Source of the DNA: Bos javanicus
Lineage: Eukaryota > Chordata > Mammalia > Artiodactyla > Bovidae
Length of the DNA stretch: 64,000 nt
Direction: 5' to 3'
NCBI RefSeq assembly: GCF_032452875.1
Contig: NC_083869.1
Coordinates: 74,394,501-74,458,500 of the forward strand
Shown: positions 11,675 to 23,124 of the stretch, one piece after another
Layout of the letters: the number at the start of each line of letters is the position of its first letter
Position numbering within the stretch: position 1 is the first letter of the stretch
Notes under the pieces: generated by a model
The model's input: only the letters and a program-made list of their open reading frames with translations
Databases searched by the model: none
Told to the model about the DNA's origin: nothing
Translations under genes and position numbers: made by a program

Positions 11675-12435
11675 ATGTTGGACAGAATTCTCAGATGGCT
11701 ACCGAGATTCCTGTCTCCTGGTATATAACCTTCTCCTTTTGAACATGGATGAGATCTGAGACTATGATGGCTGTTGCTCTCAGTGATCAGGTTACAGTAA
11801 GATGACTTTGGGTTAATTAAGAAGGAGATTTCGTGGATGGGTTTGACTTCATCAGGGAAGTCCTTAAAAGGACTAAACCCTTTCTGAAGTCAGAGATTCT
11901 AAGTGAGAGCATGAGAGGACTGATGGAGAAGGCCATGGGACAAGAGGCTTTTATAAGCTGATGGACAACTAGCAAAACAAAGGAGCCTTGCAACCACAGG
12001 GAAAAGAACTCTGGTGGCAACCTGAGAAAGTTTGTAAATGGATATCCTCCCTAGAAAAGCCTCCAGATGAGGATATGAGGTCAACACTTTGATATCAGCC
12101 TTAGAAAACCCTGAGTGGAGGACCAAGCTGACATATGCTAGACTTTTATTGTGCAGAAGAGTATTGATTTGCCTTGTTTTGAGCTGTTTATATTTGTGGT
12201 GATTTGCTACACAGGTAGGCTCAGACGGTAAAGTGTCTGCCTGTAATGCGGAAGACCCGGGTTCAATTCCTGGGTTGGGAAGATCCCCTGGAGAAGGAAA
12301 TGGCAATCCACTCCAGCACTCTTGCCTGGAAAATCCCATGGAAGGAGGAACCTGAAAGGCTACAGTCCATGGGGTCACAAAGAGTCGGACACGACTGAGC
12401 GACTTCACTTTCACTTTCAATAGAAAGATGAATAT
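11675..12435 (+). mobile_element. MaLR/ERVL-like LTR fragment, interrupted by Bov-tA
   Basis: Opens with CAGAATTCTCAGATGGCTAC and CTCCTGGTATATAACC, includes AAAGCCTCCAGATGAGGATA and AACCCTGAGTGGAGGACCAAG, and ends with TTTATATTTGTGGTGATTTGCTACA. These follow the order of mammalian MaLR/ERVL-type LTRs, whose 3' end then continues as CAATAGAAAG directly after the SINE (12421). No internal viral genes are visible. Subfamily uncertain. Confidence 0.6.
12207..12420 (+). mobile_element. Bov-tA SINE
   Basis: The tRNA-Glu-like head keeps a pol III A-box-like GGCTCAGACGG and a good B box, GGGTTCAATTCC, followed by the BovA body (GGAGAAGGAAATGGCAATCC to ACACGACTGAGCGACTTCAC) and a TTTCACTTTC tail. It lies in the 3' end of an older LTR and splits GATTTGCTACA from CAATAGAAAG. 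Not a functional tRNA gene: there is no acceptor stem pairing or CCA-side half. Confidence 0.92.
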
Positions 12436-13134
12436 AGTATAAATCTGCCAGTTTGGGTTTCTTGGGAGCTTGAGACTAGGCAGATTCTCAAATAAAGATT
12501 AGGATGCAGAAAGCTTATGGGGAAGCTTTTAGCGTGCACACCATGGGAAGAGTACAGGGAGCAAGACTGAGTAGAGGGAGGAATTGGGCTTTGCTGGGCC
12601 ACAATGAGGATCTCAGTCCCTTTCATCAGGATCTTGGGCACTGGGATGATCCTTCATAGTTGACCTGAGCTGGACAAGGAGACCTGGGCTTTATATTCCC
12701 TCCTTGACCAGTCATGGAATGCAGGCTTTCCCTAGGAAGTATACATGGCCTTGGACAAGGCTACTTCCTTCAAGGAAATGTTATTCCTAGATTAGACTGG
12801 CAGCTGAGGGCAACAGAGAACATCTTCCTGGTTGTGCAGCACAAGGTACTCCACCACGAGGTTTTTAAGTGCAAGAATTGCATCTTTTTCATTTCCATAT
12901 TCCCTCCAGCTAACATCATGCCTATGCAAAGACAGTTTGAAATACAAGTTTTGGAAAATTCACCTTGTTGAAACATCCCTAGTTTGTTAATAATCAGTTC
13001 AATATACACTCTAAGTATGTTTCATGGTTCCACTTAGTACTTTTATTTAACAAATTATTATTGACCACTAATTATATACCTGACTCTCTTTTAGATAGTT
13101 AGAATGGTACAGTATATAAAACAAGCAGACTCCC
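12436..13134. other. No gene seen; unclassified
   Basis: Somewhat more GC-rich between about 12,440 and 12,720, possibly an old unrecognised repeat. The frames at 12417-12641 (-) and 12714-12971 (+) show no recognisable domains. Confidence 0.4.
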
Positions 13135-13290
13135 ACTTTCATAGATGAAACAGAAATATACATGTGTATATATACACACTAAAGATAAATATAACATATA
13201 TAACTATGTGTGCATACAAACATATATGTGTATGAGTGTGCATATGTATACACATATAAATTATATACATATATTTTAGTAAAAGTACTT
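13135..13290. repeat. Degenerate TA/TG/CA repeat
   Basis: Alternating purine-pyrimidine sequence of the TATATACACA and CATATATGTGTATG type. Possible Z-DNA-prone or unstable tract, non-coding. Confidence 0.7.
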
Positions 13291-13429
13291 TATTTCCTCT
13301 TGTGTTAGCTTTACAGCTTGTTTCACAAAGTTAGGGAGTGCATATACGCAAAGAGAAAATTAAACTGTAGAGCTGGGTGAAGAGTATCAGATTTTGAGGG
13401 TAGAACATGGGGACCAGTTGCAATTTTAA

Positions 13430-13705
13430 AATAGAACAGTCAAGCTATATCTTATGGAAAAGGGGCATTTGAGCAACAACCTGGAAAGATGTGAGGAAGA
13501 GCCATTCCAAGTGAAGGGACAACTAATATAAAATCATAAGGGAGAGTTGTGCTAGTGAGATGTTTCAGAACAGCAGAGAGTCCAGTGTCTGGTAGAAACA
13601 ACAAGTAAGGGGATGGTAAGAAAAAAGAGGTTGGATAAAGCAAAAGGAGACCAAGTCATGTAAGGCCTTGTAGACACTGGGGACTTTAGGTTTTACTCTG
13701 CATCA
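13430..13705 (+). repeat. L2-like LINE remnant
   Basis: Includes GGGGCATTTGAGCAACAACC, GAGCCATTCCAAGTGAAGGG and GTAAGGCCTTGTAGACACTG with TTTAGGTTTTACTCTG, the phrase order of L2-type 3' regions. Very diverged. Assignment from memory only. Confidence 0.45.
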
Positions 13706-13754
13706 CTGAGTAGGTTTGCGAGAAAACACTCATTGAACGCTAATGTTATATTGT

Positions 13755-13905
13755 GCAATGTGCTGAACACTCTATCTGTATTCATGTGGTTTTAAGTCCT
13801 CACAAAAACTCTTTATATAGGTAGTTCATTAGTGAGCATACCTGGTTTTAAAGAAGTTGACCAACTCACCCAAGGTCAAGTAGATGGTAAGTTATGAGGA
13901 CCCCT
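13755..13905 (+). repeat. MIR-like remnant
   Basis: TGTGCTGAACACTCTATCTG, ACAAAAACTCTTTATATAGG, then CCAACTCACCCAAGGTCAAG. The order matches MIR in the complementary orientation. Confidence 0.5.
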
Positions 13906-15300
13906 ATATACTGAACCATAGCATCATCCTGATTCCCAACTGAATGGCTTCTGTTTGGTTTTGTAGCATCAAACTATATGAAAAGATCTGCACACACAAT
14001 TCAAACTCCCACTGCTACCTAAGGGTAAACCAATAAAACGTCTTAAGTTTATCAACTAATAGAAAGTACATTTATATTCAACTGAGAAAATTCTGTCATC
14101 ATTTGCCATATTTTCACCATCCAATGAATATTTGTGCTTCCATGTTGCAAATTGGATTGTCTGGAAAGGCCTTTGAGAATAGATACTGTGAAAAGTAGGG
14201 GAGTGAAAGGAGTGTAGCTAGAAGAGAAGTCAGTCTGAAGGCAGCCCCCATGACAGCCTTGACTGACCTCCCAGAAAGTCAGGGAGTTTGAATGGCTCAG
14301 CAGACTTGGCCAAGATGGTCAGGCCTTTGTTCTCCTATATCAACTCATCATTGGCTGTGAGTTTTTGAAAGAGGGGAAGGAGCAGAGCACAACACCTCAC
14401 AAGTTCATCACAATCCACTGTGTACAAAAAAAAAAGAATCTCTGAGTTTTCCTAGTTGCTACAGGAGAAATACCAACAGATTTCTAAGCATGGTCTTGAT
14501 GATGCTGGAGATATGACTTCATCCTCATGGGAAAAGAAGCAAAAGGAAAACATAAATCTACTGGCGTTTCCCTACATTACTTGAGCAGAGACACAATGGG
14601 TCTGTATCTGTGAATTTAAACCTAATGAGATTTTTTACTGTTGCTATAGTTTTTAATCTGAAAAGATTCACAAATATTCTTTTGAGAAAAGAAAAACCTA
14701 GAATTGTGAAGTCTCACATACTGGGGTGATTTTTGCTTTTTTTTTTTTTTTTCTTTTAGGAGAGGAGTAGAGACTAGGAAATGTGACATAAGAGAATATA
14801 ACATTTTTTCCCATTTTTCCCTTTCCATTCACACTGGTCTCAACTTTTCCTTTCATGGTTGCTGAGGCTCTACTTAGTCATTTGCTGTAGGAAGGGCAAG
14901 GATCCCAGGGTCAAAGGGCATTATCTCTCTGCTGCCAGGTAAATGATGATGAGATATTACTGTTCCCACCAGCTTTGATGAGCAAAAAAGAGGGCTCATC
15001 TTAAAGTCATTTTCATCCCCAGAATTTTCTTTCTTTCTCTCCTACAGAGACGAGTGGTATCTTTTGCATTTTATGGCTTTATTTTCTTTAATATTCCTAA
15101 GTAAGCCAAACTCAAAGGACAAACAGTCAAAGTCCTTTGTTTTTTGTAATTTGTAAGGAAATTAGACTGTGTCTCATCACAATTTTATCAATCTCTTCAC
15201 CCGGGAAAGTCACTAATGGAATTCCCACTGAGTTCATAATAAAAGAATGCCACAGTTTCATCTATTAATTAGCATATTAGTATGGATGATCATGCACACC
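13906..15300. other. No gene seen; unique DNA
   Basis: AT-rich unique sequence with a T16 tract near 14739-14754, possibly the poly(A) tail of an unrecognised antisense retroposon. No coding signal. Confidence 0.45.
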
Positions 15301-15442
15301 TGAAAATAAGGGTGCTATTTTGCATTGTCTTATTTTCTGAGAAAGCAGTGACTTGTATTTTTACATAGACTCTGTGTAATTTTTAGCCACATTTAGAAAA
15401 ATTAAACAATTGTATTTTCCAGATTCTGAAATCTGTTAAACC
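15301..15442 (+). repeat. 142-bp unit A, source copy of a local duplication
   Basis: Unique-looking sequence from TGAAAATAAGGG to AAATCTGTTAAACC. It recurs, colinear and without gaps, at 16264-16405 (offset 963 bp) with four differences, all C/T. This copy sits in unique DNA, so it is taken as the source. No coding capacity. Confidence 0.9.
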
Positions 15443-15768
15443 ACATGTGCTACTGTTACACAGCCTTCCTTATCTCAGAACTGCCCACTCAAAAATACCC
15501 TATCAAACTGAATATGCAGAAAAAAGCCTAACTCTTAGCTGTATTAATGACTTGAAAATTATACTTTTCTTGTAATTTTCACTGATATGTAAATCTTCTA
15601 AGGTACTTGAAACAAGATATTCTACTTAACTTTCTCCATTATTTAACATAGTAGGAGACAACATAGATTCTCTAATCTCTGAGATTATTAGGAAATAAGG
15701 GCTTCTAGAACTTTATCAGCTGAAGATAGAATCAAATATTGTACTCAGCTAAAATGCACAGAAGTACA

Positions 15769-15948
15769 TCAAGGCTGCATATTGTCACCCTGCTTATTTA
15801 ACCTATATGCAGAGTACATTATGTGAAATGCTGGGCTGGATGAAGCACAAGCTGGAGTCAAGATTTCCAGGAGAAATACCAATAACCTCAGATATGCAGA
15901 TTATACCACCCTTATGGCAGAAAGTGAAGAAGAACTGAAGAGCCTCTT
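15769..15948 (+). mobile_element. BovB LINE, left part of a split copy
   Basis: Encodes the end of BovB RT motif B (GTACATCAAGGCTGCATATT) through the YADD region (here the codon after GCA GAT is TAT, so YADY) to GAAGAGCCTCTT. The continuation is at 23138, after a 7.2-kb insertion flanked by the 13-bp duplication TGAAGAGCCTCTT (15936-15948 and 23125-23137). 5'-truncated and non-functional. Confidence 0.88.
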
Positions 15949-16263
15949 TTTAATTTTTTTTCTTAATTTTTTTATTGAAGGTTAATTGCTTTACAGAATT
16001 TTTTTTCTATCAAACCTCAACATGAATCAGCCATAGGTATACATATATCCCCTCCCTTTTGAACCTCTGTCCCATCTTCCTCCCCATCCCAACCCTCTAG
16101 GTTGATACAGAGCCCCTGTTTGAGTTTCCTGAGCCACACAGCAAATTCCTGTTGACTAGGTATTTTACCTATGGTAATGTAAGTTTCCATGTTACTCTTT
16201 CCATACATCTCACCCTCTCCCCAGGTCCATAAGTCTATTCTCTATGTCTGTTTCTCCAATGTC

Positions 16264-16405
16264 TGAAAACAAGGGTGTTATTTTGCATTGTCTTATTTTC
16301 TGAGAAAGCAGTGACTTGTATTTTTATATAGACTCTGTGTAATTTTTAGCCATATTTAGAAAAATTAAACAATTGTATTTTCCAGATTCTGAAATCTGTT
16401 AAACC
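16264..16405 (+). repeat. 142-bp unit A', copied into L1
   Basis: About 97 percent identical to 15301-15442. It interrupts the L1 3' region between TCTGTTTCTCCAATG and ATAAATAAATTCTTCAGAAC, which would be nearly adjacent in L1. No target duplication of retroposon type is evident, but CTGAAAA is shared at the left edge and TTAAACC at the right. Confidence 0.9.
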
Positions 16406-16409
16406 CATA

Positions 16410-19400
16410 AATAAATTCTTCAGAACCATTTTTCTAGATTCCATATGTGTACATTAAAATATAATATTTACTTTCTCTTTTGAACTGTGGTGTTGGAGAA
16501 GACTCTTGAGAGTCCCCTGGACTGCAAGGAGATCCAACCAGTCCATCCTAAAGGAGATCAGTCCTGGGTGTTCATTGGTACAACTGATGATGAAGCTGAA
16601 ACTCCAATACTTTGGGCACCTGATGCGAAGAACTGACTGATTTGAAAAGACCTGATGCTGGGAAAGATTGAGGGCAGGGGGAGAAGGGGATGACAGTATG
16701 AGATGGTTGGGTGGCATCACTGACTCAATGGATATGGGTTTGGGTGGACTCCGGGAGTTGGTGATGAACAGGGATGCCTGGCGTGCTGTGGTTCATGGGG
16801 TCACAAAGAGACAGACATGACTGAGCGACTGAACTGAACTGAACTTTCTGACTCACTCCACTCTATATAATAATAGGTTCTAGGTTTATCCATCTCATCA
16901 GAACTGACTCAAATGTGTTCCTTTTTATGACTGAGTAATATTCCATTGTGTATATGTACCACAACTTCTTCATCCATTCATCTGTTGATGGACATTGAGG
17001 TTGCTTCCATGTTCTAGTAATTGTAAATAGTTCTGCAATGAACAATGGGATACATGTGTCTTTTTCAACCCTGGTTTCCTCAGGGTATATGCCTATGAGT
17101 GGGATTGCTAGGTCATATGGTGGTTTTATTCTTACTTTTAAAAGAAATCTCCATATTGTCTTCCACAGTGGCTGTATCAATTTACATTCCCATAAATAGT
17201 GCAAGAGTGTTCCCTTTTCTCCACACCCTCTCCAGCATTTATTGTTTGTAGACGTTTTGATGGCCATTCTGACCAGTGTGAGGTGATATCTCATTGTGGT
17301 TTTGATTTGCATTTCTCTAATAATGAGCAATGTTGAGCATCTTTTCATGTGCTTGTTAGCCATCTGTATGTCTTCTTTGGAGAAATGTCTTTTTAGGTCT
17401 TTTCCCCTTTGATTGGGTTGTTTGTTTTCCTGGTATTGAGTTGTATGAGCTGCTTGTATATTTTGGAAATTAATCCTTTGTCAGTTGTTTCATTTGCTAT
17501 TATTTCCTCCCATTCCGAGGGTTGTCTTTTCACCTCGCTTATAGTTTCCTTTGCTGTGCAAAAGCTTTTAAGTTTAATCAAGTCCCGCTTGTTTACTTTT
17601 GTTTTTATTTACATTACTCTAGGAGGTGGGTCATAGAGGATCTTGCTTTGATTTATGTCATTGAGTGTTCTGCCTATGCTTTCCTCTAAGAGTTTTATAG
17701 TTTCTGGTCTTACATGTAGGTCTTTAATCCATTTTGAGTTTATTTTTGTGTATGTTGTTAGGAAGTGTTCTAATTTCATTCTTTTACATGCAGCTGTCCA
17801 GTTTTCCCAACACCATTTATTGAAGAGGCTGTCTTTGCCCCTTGAATATTCTTGCCTCCTTTGTCAAAAGTAAGGTACTCATAGGTGCATGGGTTTATTT
17901 CTGGGCTTTCTATCTTGTTCCATTGGTGTATATTTCTGTTTTTGTGCCAGTACCATACTATCTTGATGACTGTAGCTTTGTAGTATAACCTGAAGTCAGG
18001 AAGGTTGATTCCTCCAGCTCCATTCTTCTTTCTCAAGACTGCTTTGGCTATTCTTGGTCTTACGTGTTTCCATATGAATTGTGAACTTTGTTCTAGTTCT
18101 GTGAAAAATGCCATTGGTAATTTGATAGGGATTACATTGAATCTGTAGATTGCATTTTTTAGTATAGTCCTTTTCACAATATTGAGTCTTCTTACTTAGG
18201 AACATGGAATATCTCTCCATTTATGTCATCTTTGATTTCTTTCATCAGTGTCTTATAACTTTCTGTGTACAGTTCTTTTGTCTCCTTAGGTAAGTTTATT
18301 CCTAGATATTTAGTTCTTTTTCTTGCAGTGGTGAATGGGATTGATTCCTTAATTTCTCTTTATGATTTTTCATTGTTAGTATATAGAAAAGCAAGTGATT
18401 CCTGTGTATTGATTTTGTGTCCTGCAACTTTGCTAAATTCACTGATTAGCTTTAGTAATTTTCTGATACTATCTTTAGGATTTTCTATATACAGTATCAT
18501 GTCATCTGCAAACAGTGAGAGCTTTACATCTTCTTTTCCGATGTGGATTATTTGTATTTCTTTTTCTTCTCTGATTGCTGTAGCTAGGACTTCCAGAACT
18601 ATGTTGAATAATAGAGGTGAAAGTGGACACCTGCGTCTTATTCCTGATCTTAGGGGGAATGCTTTCAGTTTCTCACAATTGAGAATAATGTTTGCTGTAG
18701 GCTTGTCATATATGGCATTTACTATGTTGAGGTAGGTTCCTTCTATGCCCATTTTTTGAAGAGTTTTAATCATAAATCAGTACTGAAGTTTGTGAAAGGT
18801 TTCTTCTGCATCTATTGAGATTATCATACAGATTTTAGCTTTCAATTTGTTAATATGGTCACATTGATTGATTTGCATATATTGAAGAATCCTTGCATTC
18901 CTGGAATAAACTCAACTTGATCATGGTGTATTAGCTTTTTGATGTGTTGCTGAATTCTGTTTGCTAAAATTTTGCTGAGAATATTTGCATCTATGTACAT
19001 CAGTGATATTGGCCTGTAGTTTTCTTTTTTGTGTGTGTTGTCTTTGTCTGGTTTTGGTTTCAGGGTGATGGTGGCCTCATAGAATGAGTTTGGAAGTGTT
19101 CCTGCCTCTGCAATTTTTTGAAAGACTTTTAGAAGGATAGATGTTAGCTCTTCTCTAAATGTTTGATAGAATTCTCCTGTGAAGCCATTTGGTCTTGGGC
19201 TTTTGTTTTTTGGGAGTTTTTGATCACAGCTTCAATTTCAGTAGTTGTAATTGGGTTGTTCCTAATTTCTATTTCTTCCTGGTTGTCTTTGAAGATTGCA
19301 TTTTTCTAAGAATCTGTCCATTTCTTCCAGTTTATCCATTTTATTGACAAATAGATGTTCATAATAGTCTGTTATAATCCTTTGTATTTCTTCATTGTCT

Positions 19401-20599
19401 GTTGTAACTTCTTTTTCATTTCTAAGTTTGTTGATTTGATTCTTCTATCTTTTTTTTCTTGATGACTCTCGCTAAAGGTCTGGCAATTTTGTTTATCTTC
19501 TCAAAGAACCAGATTTTAGTTCGATTAATCTTTACTATTTTTTCTTTCATTTCTTTTTCATGTATTTCTGCTTAGATCTTTTTTATTTCTTTCCTTTTAC
19601 TATTTTGTTGTTGTTGTTCTTTTTCCAGTACTTTTAGGTGTAAACTTAGGCTGTCTATTTGGTGTTTTTCTTGTTTCTTGAGCTAGGATTGTATTGCTAT
19701 AAACTTCCCTTTTAGAACTGCTTTTGAGTTGTCATGCTTTCATTGTCATTTGTTTCTAGAAATTTTTTGATTTCCCTTTTGACTTCTTCGGTAACCTGTT
19801 GGTTATTTAGAAATGTGTTGTTTAATCTCCATGTGTTTGTGTTTCTTACAGTTTTTTTTTTTTTTTCTTGTAATTGATATCTAGTCTCATTGTGTTGTGG
19901 TCAGAAAAGATGCTTGATATAATTTCAATTTTCTTAAATTTATTGGGGTTTGATTTGCGATCCAAGATGTGGTCTATCCTGGAGAACGTTCTATGTGCAC
20001 TTGAGAAGAAGGTGCATTCTTCTGGATTTGGATGGAATCTCCTGAAGATACCAATGAGATCCATTTCATTTAATGTATAATTTAAGACTTGTGTTTCCTT
20101 ATTAATTTTCTGTTTTGATGATCTGTCCATTGGTGTGAGTGGGGTGTTATAGTCTCCTACTATTATTGTGTTAGTGTCACAACTAACTATTGTGTGAATA
20201 GGAGAATATAATATTCTCCTATTATGTCTGTTAGTGTTTGTCTTATGTATTGAGATGCTCCTATGTTGGGTGCGTAGATATTTATAATTGCTCTGTCTTC
20301 CTCTTGGATTGATCCCTTGATCATTATGTGGTGTCCTTCCTTAACTCTTTAAGGTCTATTTTGTCTGCTATGAGGATTTCTACTCCAGCTTTCTTTTGCT
20401 TCCCATTTGCATAGAATATATTTTTCCATCCTCTCACTTTCAGTCTATATGTGTCTTGAGGTCTAAAGTGGGTTTCTTATAGACAACATATATATAGGTC
20501 TTGTTTTTGTATCCATTTAGCCAGTCTGTGTCTTTTGGTTGGAGCATTTAATCTATTTACATTTAAAGTAATTATTGATATATATGTTCCTATTGTCAT
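16410..20599 (-). pseudogene. L1 ORF2 (endonuclease and reverse transcriptase) remnant
   Basis: The start codon complement is at 20597-20599. Read on the minus strand, N-terminal NGLNAP-like sequence (about 20,540) and endonuclease sequence ending SSIFSDHNTMRLDI (19,860-20,130) lead to reverse transcriptase motif B (RCPLSPLLFNIVLEVLA) and motif C, FADD, at 18501-18512. The thumb and C-terminal domain follow (to 16,865), with a CWRGCGEKGTLLHCW-type cysteine stretch near 17,230. Frameshifts and stops break it into at least six frames. It would be about 1,275 codons if intact. The end is split by a BovB (16478-16845) and unit A'. Confidence 0.85.
16478..16845 (+). mobile_element. BovB 3' end, 5'-truncated, inside L1
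   Basis: Runs from GAACTGTGGTGTTGGAGAAG to the terminal (CTGAA)n at ACTGAACTGAACTGAAC. It splits the L1 ORF2 end between ACTTTCTCTTT and TTTCTGACTCACTCC, suggesting a target duplication of only 3-5 bp (TTTCT). Shortest class of BovB insertion in the window. Confidence 0.88.
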
Positions 20600-20619
20600 T
20601 TTCTTAGTTGTTTTGGTTT

Positions 20620-22310
20620 GATTTTGTAGATCTTTTTTCTTCTTTTCTTTCTTGATTATATAAGTCCCTTTAACATTTATTGTAAAGCTGGTTTGGTGGT
20701 ATTGAATTCTCTTAACTTTTGCTTGTTTAAAAAGCTTTTAATTTCTCCATAAATTTTGAATGAGATCCTTTTCAGGTACGGTAATCTTGATTGTAGATTT
20801 TTCCCTTTCAGTACTTTAAATATATCCTGCCTTTCCCTTCTGGCCAGCAGAGTTTCTGCTGAAAGATCAGCTGTTAAGCATATGGGGTTTCCCTTGTAAT
20901 GTTGGTGGTTGCTTCTCCCTTGGTGCTTTTAATAGTCTTTCTTTGTTAGTCTTTGCTCAGTTCAGTTCAGTGTAGTCAATCAGTCGTGTTTGACTTTGCG
21001 ACCCCATGGACTGCAGCATGCCAGGCCTCCCTGTCCATCACCAACTCCCAGGGTTTACTCAAACGCATGTCCATTGAGTCAGTGATGCCATCTAACCATC
21101 TAATCTTCAGTCAGCCCCTTTTCCTCCTGCTCTCAATCTTTCCCAGCATCAGGGTCTTTTCAGTTGAGTCAGCTCATCACATCAGGTGGCCAAATTATTG
21201 AAGTTTCAGCTTCAACATCAGTCCTTCCAATGAACACCCAAGACTGATCACCTTTGGGACTCTCAAAGAGTCTTCTCCAACACCACAGTTCAAAAGCATC
21301 AATTCTTCTGTGCTCAGCTTTCTTTAGAGTCCAACTCTCACATCCATACATGACCACTGGAAAAACCATAGCCTTGACTAGATGGACCTTTGTTGACAAA
21401 GTAATGTCTCTGCTTTTTAATATGCTGTCTAGATTAGTCATTGCTTTTCTGCCAAGGAGTAAGCATCTTTTAATTTCATGGCTGCAGTTACCATCTCCAT
21501 TGATTTTGGAGCCCCTCAAAATAAAGTCTGCCACTATTTCCACTGTTTCCCCATCTATTTTCCATGAAGTGATGGGACCAGATGCCATGAACTTAGTTTT
21601 CTGAATGTTGAGCTCTAAGCCAACTTTTTTACTCTCCACTTTCACTTTCATCAAGAGGCTCTTTAGTTCTTCTTCATTTTCTGCCGTAAGGATGCTGTCA
21701 TCTGCATTTCTGAGGTTATTGGTATTTCTCCCGGCAATCTTGATTCCAGCTTGTGCTTCTTCCAGCCCAGCATTTCTCATCATGTACTCTGCATATTAGT
21801 CTTTGTTAGTTTGATTAATATGTGCCTTGGTGTGTTTCTTCTTGGGTTTATCCTGTATGGGACTCTTTGGAGTGCATCTTGGACTTGACTGACTATTTCC
21901 TTTTCCATGTTGGGGAAAATTTCAACTATAATCTCTTCAAAAACTTTCTCATACACTTGCTTTTTCTCTTCTCCTTCTGGGACCCCTATTATTTGAATGT
22001 TGATGTGTTTGATATTGTCCCAGGGGTCACTGAGACTATCCTCAGTTCTTTTCATTATTTTTACTTTATTCTGCTTTTCAGAAGTTATTTCAACCATTTT
22101 ACCTTCCAGCTCACTGATTCATTCTTCTGCTTCAGATATTCTGCTATTTATTCTTCTAGAGTATTTTTAATTTCAACAATTGTGTTGTTTGTCTCTGCAT
22201 GTTTATTCTTTAATTCTTCTAGGTCTTTGTTAATTCAGTCTTGCATTTTCTTCATTTTGCTTTCAAGGTTTTTGATCATCTTTACTCTCAGTAGTCTGAA
22301 TTCTTTTTCA
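20620..22310 (-). pseudogene. L1 ORF1 (RNA-binding protein) remnant, split by BovB
   Basis: The minus-strand frame at 21,805-22,097 reads DSLSDPWDNIKHINIQIIGV and PRHILIKL, the L1 ORF1 RNA-recognition domain and its C-terminal boundary. The C-terminal domain continues left of the BovB insertion at 20,700-20,945. The N-terminal coiled-coil region lies at about 22,100-22,310. Stops and a BovB insertion inactivate it. The true start is not clear. Confidence 0.75.
20956..21795 (-). mobile_element. BovB LINE, 840 bp, inside L1 ORF1, perfect TSD
   Basis: The + strand opens with CTCAGTTCAGTTCAGTGTAG (3' terminus complement) and ends with ATTTCTCATCATGTACTCTGC. The 10-bp duplication TTAGTCTTTG occurs at 20946-20955 and 21796-21805. 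The minus-strand frame 21169-21783 (204 codons) begins just downstream of RT motif B and covers a mutated motif C (NADD for YADD, in LRNADDSILTAENEEELKS) and the C-terminal region. It is one of the longer open BovB frames here but lacks the endonuclease and most of the RT. Confidence 0.93.
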
Positions 22311-22828
22311 GGTAGTTTGCCTTTTTTTTTTTTTTTTTCATTTATTTGGACTTCTGTGTTTCTAGTTTGTTCCTTCATTTGTGTATTATTTTTCTGCGTT
22401 TTCATTATTTTTCTTTTCTAACTTATTGTGTTTGAGGTCTCCTTCTCCCAGGCTTCAAGGTTGAATTCTTTCTTCCTTTTGGTTTCTGCCCTCTAAGGTT
22501 GGTCCAGTGGTTTGTGTAAGATTCTTATAGAGTGAGACTTGTGCTGAGTTTTTGTTTGTTTGTTTTTCTTCTGATGGGCAAGCCTAAGTAAGGTGGTAAT
22601 CCTGTCTGCTCATGATTGGGTTTGTATTTTTGTTTTGTTTGTTGTTTAGATGAGGTGTCCTGCAGAGGGGGCTATTGGTGGTTGGGTGATGCCAGGACTT
22701 GTATTACAGTGGTTTCCTTTGTGTGAGTTCTCACTATTTTATACCCCTTAGGGTTAGTTCTCTGGTAGTCTAGGGTCTTGAATTCAGTGTTCCCACTCCA
22801 AAGGCTCAGGGCTTGATTTTTAGTTTTG
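22311..22828 (-). mobile_element. L1 5' UTR segment
   Basis: Non-coding sequence after the ORF1 coiled coil, with a T18 tract at about 22323-22340 and GTTTGTTTGTTTTT repeats. It ends abruptly at GTTTTGCATGG, where BovB sequence begins. Whether any promoter is retained cannot be judged. Confidence 0.5.
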
Positions 22829-23124
22829 CATGGGTCAGTCCTGGTTGTTCATTGGAAGGACTGATACTGAGGCTAAAACTCCAATACTTTAGCCACCTCA
22901 TGCGAAGAGTTGACTCATTGGAAAAAACCCTGATGCTGGGAGGGATTAGGGGCAGGAGGAGCAGGGGACGACAGAGGATGAGATGGCTGGATGGCACCAT
23001 CAACTCAATGCACATGAGTTTGGGTGAACTCTGGGAGTTGATGATGGACAGGGAGGCCTGGTGTGCTATAGTTCATGGGGTTGCAAAGAGTCAGACACTA
23101 CTGAGCAACTGAACTGAACTGAAA
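22829..23124 (+). mobile_element. BovB 3' piece at the 5' edge of the L1 insertion
   Basis: Reads from GTCAGTCCTGGTTGTTCATT to GAACTGAACTGAAA and stops exactly where the right TSD copy (23125-23137) starts. It therefore lies inside the L1 target duplication but is opposite to the L1 in orientation. It directly abuts a second, independent BovB portion (from 23125). Confidence 0.85.

Larger units (their letters stand above)
15949..23124 (-). mobile_element. L1 LINE, antisense, inserted in a BovB and itself heavily interrupted
   Basis: From left to right the + strand gives the complement of L1 in 3' to 5' order: 3' UTR (15949-16263), ORF2 (about 16406-20599), ORF1 (about 20620-22310) and 5' UTR (to about 22828). 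A perfect 13-bp target duplication flanks the whole block. Later events inside it are unit A' (16264-16405), a BovB 3' end (16478-16845) and an antisense BovB (20956-21795). A sense-oriented BovB piece forms the right edge (22829-23124). Without these additions about 5.5 kb of L1 remains. Many stops: inactive. Confidence 0.9.

Noticed and set aside
12220..12275. tRNA gene
   Set aside because: The A- and B-box-like sequence belongs to a Bov-tA SINE head; no complete cloverleaf or acceptor stem. The same applies to all other SINE heads in the window.
17409..18735. Plus-strand ORFs 75-156 codons long
   Set aside because: They are antisense shadows of the L1 ORF2 frames on the minus strand.
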